DNA from: a virus
IMG/VR virus record: IMGVR_UViG_3300006922_000092
Coordinates: 1 to 32,859 of that record
Length of the DNA: 32,859 nucleotides
Direction: 5' to 3' (one strand)
Every line of letters starts with the position of its first letter. Position 1 is the first letter of the stretch. Shown here piece by piece: positions 20,911 to 27,962 of the stretch. The notes under the pieces were generated by a model. That model saw nothing but the letters and a program-made list of their open reading frames with translations. It was not told the DNA's origin and searched no databases. Position numbers and translations under genes: made by a program.

Positions 20911-22781
20911 ACATAATAACAATAGACTTTGAAACCTATTACGCTAGGGATTTCTCGTTGTCCAAGATGACAACGGAAGCCTATGTTCGTAGCGATAGGT
21001 TTGAGGTTATTGGGGTTGCTGTCAAGGTAGATGGCAACCCTACCACTTGGTATGCAGGTAGCGATGTAGGTGGGTTCTTGCGAGGGCTTGACTATTCTAA
21101 CTCTGCTATACTGTGTCACAACACTATGTTCGATGGAGCTATATTGTCATGGCTATATAATATAAAGCCAAAGTTTTGGCTCGACACTATGTTGATGGCT
21201 AGACCATTGGTCGGACAAACTGTGGGCGGCTCGCTAAAAAATCTCGCTATACATTATAATATAGGGGCGAAGGGCGATGAGGTTCTCAACACGCTCGGCA
21301 AACGCAAGTCGGACTTCACACCACAAGAGCTTGACAGGTTTGGGGATTACGCAATCAATGACGTTGACCTTACATACAAATTGTTTGGTAAGTTGAAGTC
21401 GCAGTTTCCTGTTCGGGAACTGATGGTGATTGACCAGACTATTCGTATGTATACACAGCCTGTGATTGAACTGGATAAGAGTACTCTTACTTCTCACCTG
21501 GAAACAGTGCAGACAAACAAAGCACAACTTCTTGACAGTATAAACTCAGCAGGTGTTGATCCAGATAAGCTGAAGAAACTACTGATGAGTAATGAGAGGT
21601 TCGCTAAATTACTCAAGGCTGTTGGTGTTGAACCACCAAGGAAGGTAAGCCCTACCACTGGTAAAGAGACATGGGCGTTTGCCAAGACAGACGCAGGGTT
21701 CATTGACTTACTAGAGGGTGGCTCGTCTAAAGTACAAGCCATATGTAATGCAAGGTTGGGTACTAAATCTACCATTGAGGAGACTAGGACAGAGAATCTA
21801 ATCAAGGTTGCTGACAGGGGCAAGCTACCTATCATGCTTAATTACTATGGCGCACACACTGGTAGGTTTAGTGGCGGTGACAAGCTGAACCTACAGAACC
21901 TACCAAGGAATGGTGCTATACGTTCTGCTCTAACTGCCCCTGAAGGACATAAGCTAATTGCTTGTGACTCATCACAGATAGAGGCAAGGGTACTAGCCCA
22001 TGTTGCAGGGCAGGATGATTTGGTTGAAGCCTTTAGGCAAGGGCGTGATGTGTACAGTGAGTTTGCATCTACTGTATATGGCAAGACTATAACTAAAGAT
22101 GACAAGCTAGAGAGGTTCGTTGGTAAGACTTGCATACTAGGACTAGGCTATGGCATGGGTGCTGAGAAGTTTCGTAACACCCTAGCTCAAGGCATGGGTG
22201 GCTTGAAGGTAGACATATCAGAGAGCGAAGCTAAACGTATTGTCTATCTATATAGAGACAAGAACCACCGCATCACTGCACTGTGGCAACGATGTCAATC
22301 GGCATTGTCTGACATGATAGCAGGACGTAGTGGTGTTATATCTAGCTATGTATCATATGATAAGCAGGGCATCTTACTACCTAGCAAACTGCGTATACAA
22401 TACCCTGCCTTAAATCATACTGACAATCAGTTCAGATATATCTCTGACTCTCGTACCTATCGCAAGGTTATGAAAGCCAGAGTCATAGGGGAGGATATAC
22501 CCCACAACAACTGGACTTATATATACGGAGGAAAGGTCGTAGAGAATATTGTTCAAGCACTGGCACGAATTGTAGTGGCAGAACAAATGGTAGCCGTGGG
22601 TCAATCATATCCTGTTACATTTCAAGTACACGATGAGTTGATCATCTCTGTCCCTGTACAGGACTTGACTGACGCACAACAACTTATTGAGAGAAGAATG
22701 TCAACCGCACCCTCGTGGGCTATAGACTTGCCAGTGGCTTGTGAGTCTGGGATTGGTGCTAATTATGGAGAAGCGAAGTGA
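20907..22781 (+). CDS. polA: Family A DNA polymerase with 3'-5' exonuclease domain, 624 aa
   Basis: The exonuclease domain at the N-terminus has Exo I IDFETYY (Asp7, Glu9), an Exo II-like LCHNTMFDGAIL (about 69-80), and Exo III YAINDVDLTY (about 148-157). The polymerase domain has motif A CDSSQIEAR (Asp354), the O-helix RFVGKTCILGLGYGMG (403-418), and motif C FQVHDELI (572-579). There is no 5'-3' exonuclease part, as usual for phage PolA. Counting from Lys407 (E. coli Lys758), the residue matching Phe762 is Leu411, and Tyr415 matches Tyr766. It is the replicative polymerase of the operon and is flanked by ATGA and GTGA overlaps. No Cys-rich insertion between exonuclease and polymerase domains is seen. 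Confidence 0.95.
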   Translation: MNIITIDFETYYARDFSLSKMTTEAYVRSDRFEVIGVAVKVDGNPTTWYAGSDVGGFLRGLDYSNSAILCHNTMFDGAILSWLYNIKPKFWLDTMLMARPLVGQTVGGSLKNLAIHYNIGAKGDEVLNTLGKRKSDFTPQELDRFGDYAINDVDLTYKLFGKLKSQFPVRELMVIDQTIRMYTQPVIELDKSTLTSHLETVQTNKAQLLDSINSAGVDPDKLKKLLMSNERFAKLLKAVGVEPPRKVSPTTGKETWAFAKTDAGFIDLLEGGSSKVQAICNARLGTKSTIEETRTENLIKVADRGKLPIMLNYYGAHTGRFSGGDKLNLQNLPRNGAIRSALTAPEGHKLIACDSSQIEARVLAHVAGQDDLVEAFRQGRDVYSEFASTVYGKTITKDDKLERFVGKTCILGLGYGMGAEKFRNTLAQGMGGLKVDISESEAKRIVYLYRDKNHRITALWQRCQSALSDMIAGRSGVISSYVSYDKQGILLPSKLRIQYPALNHTDNQFRYISDSRTYRKVMKARVIGEDIPHNNWTYIYGGKVVENIVQALARIVVAEQMVAVGQSYPVTFQVHDELIISVPVQDLTDAQQLIERRMSTAPSWAIDLPVACESGIGANYGEAK

Positions 22782-23023
22782 CAAAACTGACAGATATAAA
22801 AGCAGTTGTTAATGATAGAAGTAAGAAAGAATTGCTTGAAGGACTCAAAGAAGTCATCGAAGAAATTAAAGAAGCTGACACAGCAGAGAGTATGCTAGTC
22901 ATGGTTAAGTTGAATGGTAACTATGTAAGGTTCTCATCACAGCTTAATGATACAATGGCTCTCATTGCACAGCTAGAGCTACTCAAGTTTGATATTATGA
23001 AACGCATGAAGCAGGAGGACTAA
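22778..23023 (+). CDS. Small helical protein after PolA, 81 aa
   Basis: The start is GTG 22778, forming a GTGA overlap with the PolA stop. The protein is helical and charged (KKELLEGLKEVIEEIKEAD, then QLELLKFDIMKRM) with a central beta element (VMVKLNGNYVRFSS). No Cys or catalytic motif. A polymerase-associated small protein is a fair guess from the coupling; no family known. Confidence 0.65.
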   Translation: MTKLTDIKAVVNDRSKKELLEGLKEVIEEIKEADTAESMLVMVKLNGNYVRFSSQLNDTMALIAQLELLKFDIMKRMKQED

Positions 23024-23024
23024 C

Positions 23025-23312
23025 ATGGGTAAAGTTAAAGCGTTGTTGATGGAGGCAGAGGAGACACTTGATTGGTGTCTTACTGAAAAGGGTATGACTA
23101 ACACCCAAGCTCTGCATTATATAAATGGTAAGCATGGTGGCATGGCTATGAACCATTGCGAATGGAAGCTAAAACATTTTATAGAGAGCGATAAGAGTCC
23201 TACCAGAGAACAAATTAAAGATACTCTTAAAGTACCAGAGATAACTGAGAAGTATGATAATCTTGGTAGGGTAGTGCGAAAGAAAAATTATAGTAGCTTG
23301 ACCAAGCGTTGA
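23025..23312 (+). CDS. Unknown protein, 95 aa
   Basis: ATG 23025 follows GGAGG. The N-terminal 50 residues contain LLMEAEETLDWCLTEKG and MAMNHCEWKLKHFIESDK, helical with two Cys. The C-terminus is charged (LKVPEITEKYDNLGR, RKKNYSSLTKR). The stop lies in TTGACA (23309-23314). The segment TREQIKDTLKVPEITEKYD could be a helix-turn-helix, but weakly. Function unknown; located between PolA and the Cas4-like nuclease. Confidence 0.6.
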   Translation: MGKVKALLMEAEETLDWCLTEKGMTNTQALHYINGKHGGMAMNHCEWKLKHFIESDKSPTREQIKDTLKVPEITEKYDNLGRVVRKKNYSSLTKR

Positions 23313-23332
23313 CAGTAGGGTAAAGTTACAGC

Positions 23333-24001
23333 ATGACACAAGTAAGCCATTCATATTCATCGTTAAAGATGTACGAGAACTGTCCGAAGCGTTACTACCA
23401 CCAGAGGATTACTAAGGAAGTATCTGACAGTGGTAGTGAAGCTACTAGATACGGAGAGCGTGTGCATAAGGCCTTAGAAGATAGGCTCACTGGTGACAGC
23501 AAGTTGACAGATGAGACTGTAAAGTACGAAGCCCTGTGCAATAGTATATCTAAGATGAAAGAACACCCAGAGTTTAGTGAATTGCTACTGGAAGAAAAGC
23601 TAACTGTAACTGAACACTACACACCAACAGGTTGGTGGTCTGATGATGCTTGGTTGAGATCCATACTTGACGTATTGGTTTTGTTTAAAGACAGAGCCAT
23701 TGTCATGGATTGGAAAACAGGCAAGCGTAGACCAGACTTTACACAGTTGGAGATGTTCGCATTGCAAGTGTTCTCGCATTTCCCACACATAAACAGGGTG
23801 ACTACATCCTTTGTGTGGTTGAAGGACATGAAGCAAGACAGGCGTTCTTTCTGTAGAGATTTATCTGGCGAGATGCAAGGTCATCTCAATGGTAGAGTAG
23901 CTAGAATAAACCAGTCACTAGCTAATGATGATTTCCCTGCCAAGCCTAGTGGACTATGCCGATGGTGTCCTTGTTATGAGTGGTGTGAATATGCCTCTTG
24001 A
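23333..24001 (+). CDS. Cas4/RecB-like PD-(D/E)XK nuclease with Fe-S Cys, 222 aa
   Basis: The active-site order is seen in full: His45 (GERVHKALE), Glu88 (EEKL), Asp113 (RSILDVLV), then Asp126-x-Lys128 (VMDWKTGKRRPD) and Gln138 (QLEMFA). Cys17 (YENCPKRYY) at the N-terminus and CRWCPCYEWC at the C-terminus (Cys209, 212, 214, 218) match the iron-sulphur arrangement of Cas4-type nucleases. This type of enzyme degrades DNA from ends and may supply nucleotides or single-strand tails for recombination. The start ATG 23333 follows GTAAAG. It comes right before a VRR-NUC gene and a SNF2 helicase. Confidence 0.88.
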   Translation: MTQVSHSYSSLKMYENCPKRYYHQRITKEVSDSGSEATRYGERVHKALEDRLTGDSKLTDETVKYEALCNSISKMKEHPEFSELLLEEKLTVTEHYTPTGWWSDDAWLRSILDVLVLFKDRAIVMDWKTGKRRPDFTQLEMFALQVFSHFPHINRVTTSFVWLKDMKQDRRSFCRDLSGEMQGHLNGRVARINQSLANDDFPAKPSGLCRWCPCYEWCEYAS

Positions 24002-24021
24002 CACTGTTGTAAGGTTATGCT

Positions 24022-24348
24022 ATGGCTACTACCCCAGAAGGTCGTGTAAAGAATAGACTCAAGGCTATGCTGAAGAAGCTCAACGTGTGGTACTACATGC
24101 CACAAGCAGGGCCATTTGGTAGAGCAGGTATACCTGACTTAATACTTATCGTGGAGGGTAGGTTTGTTGGGGTAGAGTGTAAGGCTGACAGAAGAAAGAA
24201 GCCGACACCGTTGCAGGTAACAGCCATGCAACAGATAGAAGACGCAGGAGGTAAGTGTTTTGTTGTATGTGATTACGATACACAGGATGAATTAGAAAGG
24301 TGGATAACAGATGCTAGTGATACCGAAGGTTCAAGGTTTAGCACTTAA
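24022..24348 (+). CDS. VRR-NUC domain nuclease, 108 aa
   Basis: The protein is a lone VRR-NUC domain. Glu6 (TPEGRVKNRLK) is at the start helix, GIPDL (36-40) supplies the Asp, and VECKAD (51-56) gives Glu52 and Lys54, with Gln65 (TPLQVTAM) downstream. A metal-dependent DNA nuclease is expected, perhaps for branched or Holliday-type substrates. ATG 24022 follows TAAGG. It overlaps the SNF2 gene by 38 bases, a pair seen in other phages, where both may act on replication intermediates. Confidence 0.88.
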   Translation: MATTPEGRVKNRLKAMLKKLNVWYYMPQAGPFGRAGIPDLILIVEGRFVGVECKADRRKKPTPLQVTAMQQIEDAGGKCFVVCDYDTQDELERWITDASDTEGSRFST

Positions 24349-25858
24349 ACTAAACAATCCGCAGATTGTACTGGACAGTATACCAACTGCCAAGGAGTTG
24401 ACAGTTCGTGGTAACAACGTGGTTGTACTGCCGCATAAACTCACAGAGGTGTGGGCATTGCGTAAGTTGGGTATCAACGCACCATCACCTATCATGCACT
24501 ACTATGATTGGAAGGGTAAGTTCAAACCTTACGACCACCAACGTAACACGGCTAGCTTCTTAACTATACATAGGAAGAGCCTAGTATTAAATGAGATAGG
24601 CACAGGTAAAACACAGTCTGCACTATGGGCGGCTGACTATCTAATGGAGATAGGCGCAGTAAAGAAGTGCCTTATACTATCCCCTCTGTCCACACTGGAG
24701 AGGGTGTGGAGTGATGCTATCTTTATGAACTTTATAGATAGACGCGCCACTGTACTATATGGTTCAGCAGAGCGTAGACGTAAGCTACTTAAGATACCGT
24801 CTGACTTTTATATAATTAACCATGATGGTTTCCAAGTAGTAATGGATGACCTCAATGATTTCGATCTGGTCATTGTAGATGAAGCGGCTGTGTATAGAAC
24901 ACCATCCACCAACAGGTTCAAACTCTTTCGTAAGTGGCTTAACAAGAACCCAGATACAAGACTGTGGTTGATGACAGGTACACCTACACCCAATGACCCT
25001 ACAGATGCGTGGACTCTAGCTAAGATGGTAGATAACCCACATGTAGCTAAGACATACACTGCGTTCAAGGAAACTACCATGATGAAGATAGGGCAATGGA
25101 AGTGGTTGCCTAGACCAGAAAGCGTAGAGCTAGTTAAGCATGTACTACAACCTTCTGTTAGATACACTAGGGATGAATGCTTTGATTTACCTAGTACCGT
25201 ATACCAAACAAGACAGATAAAGCTAACCAAAGAACAAGAGCAACACTACAAGAGTATGCTCCGTAGCTTTGTCACAGAGGTACAAGCAGAGGGTAAGATT
25301 ACTGCTGTCAATGAAGCAGTCAAGATGCAGAAGCTAGTGCAGATAAGTTGTGGTGTGGCGTACGGTGATGATGGCCGTAATATAGAGCTTGATGCATCAC
25401 CCAGAGTAAACGTTCTTAAAGAAATTATTGATGAGGCAGGTGGCAAAGTCATAGTGTTTGTACCACTGACAGGAACTTTACACATGCTCAATAAGGAATT
25501 GTCCAAGCACTACACAACAGCAGTAGTGAATGGAGAAGTCTCGGCAAAGAATAGGAATGATATATTCCACAACTTTCAAGAGACAGATGACCCAAGAGTA
25601 TTGATAGCACACCCTGCTACTATGGCTCATGGGCTTACACTAACTGCGGCTAGTACTGTTGTATGGTACGGCCCAATCAACAGCAACGAACAATACACAC
25701 AGGCTAACGGTAGAGTGGAGCGTATAGGCAAACGTCATACGTCTAACGTGGTTCATATAGAGGCTACTCAACTTGAGTATAGGATGTATGAAAGGCTTAA
25801 GAACAAGCAAGCATTACAAGGTGTGTTGTTAGATTTAATACAAGAGATGGGAGATTGA
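24311..25858 (+). CDS. SNF2-family (SF2) helicase-like ATPase, 515 aa
   Basis: Q-motif-like YDHQRNTASFL (74-84), Walker A EIGTGKT (95-101), Walker B VDEAA (189-193; DEAA instead of the usual DEAH), motif III LWLMTGTPTPN (218-228), and motif VI QANGRVERIGKRHTS (about 465-480) are all visible. The size fits phage SNF2-type proteins. It may translocate on DNA to clear proteins or to process forks with the VRR-NUC partner. ATG 24311 lies within the VRR-NUC gene, so translation is probably coupled. Its order after PolA and two nucleases is typical of phage replication modules. Confidence 0.9.
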   Translation: MLVIPKVQGLALKLNNPQIVLDSIPTAKELTVRGNNVVVLPHKLTEVWALRKLGINAPSPIMHYYDWKGKFKPYDHQRNTASFLTIHRKSLVLNEIGTGKTQSALWAADYLMEIGAVKKCLILSPLSTLERVWSDAIFMNFIDRRATVLYGSAERRRKLLKIPSDFYIINHDGFQVVMDDLNDFDLVIVDEAAVYRTPSTNRFKLFRKWLNKNPDTRLWLMTGTPTPNDPTDAWTLAKMVDNPHVAKTYTAFKETTMMKIGQWKWLPRPESVELVKHVLQPSVRYTRDECFDLPSTVYQTRQIKLTKEQEQHYKSMLRSFVTEVQAEGKITAVNEAVKMQKLVQISCGVAYGDDGRNIELDASPRVNVLKEIIDEAGGKVIVFVPLTGTLHMLNKELSKHYTTAVVNGEVSAKNRNDIFHNFQETDDPRVLIAHPATMAHGLTLTAASTVVWYGPINSNEQYTQANGRVERIGKRHTSNVVHIEATQLEYRMYERLKNKQALQGVLLDLIQEMGD

Positions 25859-25859
25859 T

Positions 25860-26255
25860 ATGAATATGGATGACGTTGTTAAAGCGTACATCACCCTGCG
25901 TAACCAGAAGGACGCAATAGAGGGTGAAGTTAAAGACAAGGTGAAAGCTATTAAAGAGAAGATGGTAAAGCTAGAAGCCTACATAAAGAAACAAGCTGAC
26001 GAACAAGGTGTTACATCGTTCAAGACTACTAGTGGTACAGCGTTTGTTACCACTACAGATTTTGCACAGGTAGCAGACTGGGATGCAGTACTAGGATTTA
26101 TCAAGAAGAACGAAGCATACGACATGCTAGAGAAGCGTGTGAGTAAGAACGCAGTAAGAGGGTACATCGAAGAACATAAAACAGTACCTGATGGTGTGAA
26201 CTTTGGCACTCGCATAGACATCAATGTTCGTAAGCCAACCGCAAAGGTAGAGTAA
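25860..26255 (+). CDS. Unknown phage protein with N-terminal coiled coil, 131 aa
   Basis: ATG 25860 (MNMDDVV) follows GGGAG. Residues 1-45 form a Lys/Glu-rich helix or coiled coil (GEVKDKVKAIKEKMVKLE). The rest looks like a small alpha/beta domain (FKTTSGTAFVTTTDFA, WDAVLGFIKKNEAYDML, NFGTRIDINVRKP). The combination often lies upstream of ssDNA-binding protein genes in phages. No motif for catalysis. Its stop overlaps the next start by one base. A helper of the ssDNA-binding protein or nuclease module is possible, with no direct evidence. Confidence 0.65.
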   Translation: MNMDDVVKAYITLRNQKDAIEGEVKDKVKAIKEKMVKLEAYIKKQADEQGVTSFKTTSGTAFVTTTDFAQVADWDAVLGFIKKNEAYDMLEKRVSKNAVRGYIEEHKTVPDGVNFGTRIDINVRKPTAKVE

Positions 26256-26923
26256 TGATACCTAGATTATCAACAAAAGGGATGACGTTCTCGTTGCTGT
26301 CCGCTGCGGGCGACATCGACACTCTTGCCACAACACGTTTGTCGGTAATTGTTGTAGGTGCTAACCCCGCGCTGTCAAAGAGTTGGTACAAGGGCAGTTA
26401 TACAAATGACTCTGCTTTACCAGATTGTTATTCCTTGAATGGTTCAACACCAGATAAAGAATGTGCTGACCCTCAATCGGATTTATGTGCAGTGTGTCCT
26501 CAGAACGCATGGGGTTCACGCACTACACCAACAGGTCAGCGTGTGAAAGCATGTGCTGACCAGAAAAGACTCGCAGTGGTATTAGACGATGACCCTAAGG
26601 GTACAGTCTATCTATTGCAAGTAACCCCTACATCACTGAAGAACTTAAACAGTTATCAGAAGATACTACAGAGTAAGTCTATCTCACCAGAGATCGCAAA
26701 GACTAGGGTTAGCCTAGACCAAACTCTTGCCTATCCAAAGTTAGTGTTTGAGTTTGGAGGTTTTGTAGATGAGTCCATACAAGATTACATTGATAGTCTG
26801 TGTGGCTCAGAAGAAGTTAAGATTGTAACAGGCGAGTTGTCTGCCTCTGAACGACAACCAAAGTTTAGTGAATATGGTTTCACTAATGAAGAAGGTTTTA
26901 CGGAAGGAGTTACCAATGAGTAA
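26255..26923 (+). CDS. Cys-rich protein upstream of the ssDNA-binding protein, 222 aa
   Basis: ATG 26255 overlaps the preceding stop (TAATG). After an N-terminal beta segment (TRLSVIVVGANPALS), a Cys-rich block includes PDCYSLNG, DKECAD, CAVCPQNAWGS and VKACAD: six Cys across about 50 residues, likely binding zinc. The remaining part is alpha/beta (TVYLLQVTPTSLKNLN, FGGFVDESIQDYID). It resembles Cys-containing proteins found in the replication part of many phages, sometimes called ssDNA-binding-like, but I cannot fix the name. It overlaps the DUF2815-like gene by eight bases. Possible role: single-strand or recombination factor. Confidence 0.65.
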   Translation: MIPRLSTKGMTFSLLSAAGDIDTLATTRLSVIVVGANPALSKSWYKGSYTNDSALPDCYSLNGSTPDKECADPQSDLCAVCPQNAWGSRTTPTGQRVKACADQKRLAVVLDDDPKGTVYLLQVTPTSLKNLNSYQKILQSKSISPEIAKTRVSLDQTLAYPKLVFEFGGFVDESIQDYIDSLCGSEEVKIVTGELSASERQPKFSEYGFTNEEGFTEGVTNE

Positions 26924-27629
26924 AACATTTACAACACCAAAAGGCGTAGCATTCTACCCTTACATTTCATCACCTGATACTAAGTTCGATGAGCAAGGAC
27001 ATTACAAAGTCAATCTGTGTATTCCAAAGGAAGAAGCAGAACCAATCATCGAACAGATTAAGGGTGAGTTGGTTGCAGGTATCAAGGCGTTGAAAGAAGC
27101 CAAGCCTAACGCCAAGATTAAACAAGCACCACTGCCGTTTGAAGATGAGTTAGATGATGACGATGAACCTACTGGTAACGTAATCATTAAATTCAAATCA
27201 AAAGCCGCCTATAAACCTGCTGTCTTTGATAGCAAGGGTACACCTATGATGAACTCTAACATCTATGCAGGTTCTATACTCAAGGTGAATGGGTCTGTTG
27301 CTTTCTACAATTCACCTGCCGTTGGTGCAGGAACTACACTGCGACTAAGAGCAGTACAAGTTATTGAATATGTCGAAGGTTCTAGTGGTGCAGGTAAGTT
27401 TGGTTTCGGAGAAGAGACTGGGTTTACTATCGAAGATACTGAAGAGGTTGAAGACACCACGCCTGAGGCTGTTGTCGAAGAAAAACCTGCGAAGCCAGCC
27501 CAGGCAGCCAAGCCTACACCCAAACCACAACCTGTTGAGCCAGCCCCTGTTAAGGAAGCGAGTTCTGATGCAGATGACTTAGCTAATGAGATAGCTAATC
27601 TATTGGATGAGGTGAACACTGATGACTAA
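26916..27629 (+). CDS. ssDNA-binding protein (DUF2815 / T7 gp2.5-like), 237 aa
   Basis: I use ATG 26916 (MSKTFTTPKGVAFYPY) because GGAAGGAG is just upstream; the longer in-frame extension from 26868 has no such site. The OB-fold-like core includes YKVNLCIPKEEAE, VIIKFKSKAAYKPAVFD, NIYAGSILKVNGSVAF and TTLRLRAVQVIEY, the pattern of DUF2815/gp2.5-type proteins. The C-terminus is long and low-complexity (Pro/Lys/Ala), then acidic (LANEIANLLDEVNTDD), as ssDNA-binding proteins use to contact polymerase and primase. It overlaps both neighbours by eight bases. Confidence 0.85.
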   Translation: MSKTFTTPKGVAFYPYISSPDTKFDEQGHYKVNLCIPKEEAEPIIEQIKGELVAGIKALKEAKPNAKIKQAPLPFEDELDDDDEPTGNVIIKFKSKAAYKPAVFDSKGTPMMNSNIYAGSILKVNGSVAFYNSPAVGAGTTLRLRAVQVIEYVEGSSGAGKFGFGEETGFTIEDTEEVEDTTPEAVVEEKPAKPAQAAKPTPKPQPVEPAPVKEASSDADDLANEIANLLDEVNTDD

Positions 27630-27900
27630 ACCCTTGGACTTTACCAAGGTTGAGGCGTTAAGGCGACACATGTTGCTGAGTGTACGAGACATAGCTATGG
27701 TTCTAGGTGTGTCTCGTATGACCTACTATGGTTGGCTTAAAGGCAAGCCATTGCGTAAATCTAATGACGCTAAAGTTAGGGAGAAACTAAAGCAGTTGCT
27801 AGAGATTATGAAGGACGGATGGCCTCAACCAGATGTGATAGCTCTTGAGTCTGTCTCTCGCAGACAAAGACTCCTTGAGTTATTAAGTAATACAAGCTAA
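27622..27900 (+). CDS. HTH (XRE-like) DNA-binding protein, 92 aa
   Basis: ATG 27622 overlaps the ssDNA-binding protein's stop (ATGACTAA). Residues 15-40 form an HTH: LLSVRDIAMVLGVSRMTYYG, with a 'W-L-x-G-K' follow-up (WLKGKPLRKS). The C-terminal part is helical (KLKQLLEIMKDGWPQPD, SRRQRLLELLS). It could regulate the candidate origin or the long operon, or act as an accessory replication factor. It is followed by a stem-loop (27909-27943), which may adjust expression of the primase gene. Confidence 0.75.
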   Translation: MTKPLDFTKVEALRRHMLLSVRDIAMVLGVSRMTYYGWLKGKPLRKSNDAKVREKLKQLLEIMKDGWPQPDVIALESVSRRQRLLELLSNTS

Positions 27901-27908
27901 GTTAATAA

Positions 27909-27943
27909 GGGCAGAGGGGTTGATTCCGAACACCTTTCTGCCC
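27909..27943 (+). promoter_or_regulatory. Stem-loop before the PrimPol-helicase gene
   Basis: GGGCAGA (27909-27915) pairs with TCTGCCC (27937-27943), with further partial pairing inward (GGGTT with AACACC, one bulge). No T-tract follows. It lies between the HTH gene and the ribosome site (AAAGGA) of the PrimPol gene. Confidence 0.55.
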
Positions 27944-27962
27944 CCATATAAAGGACAGTGGA

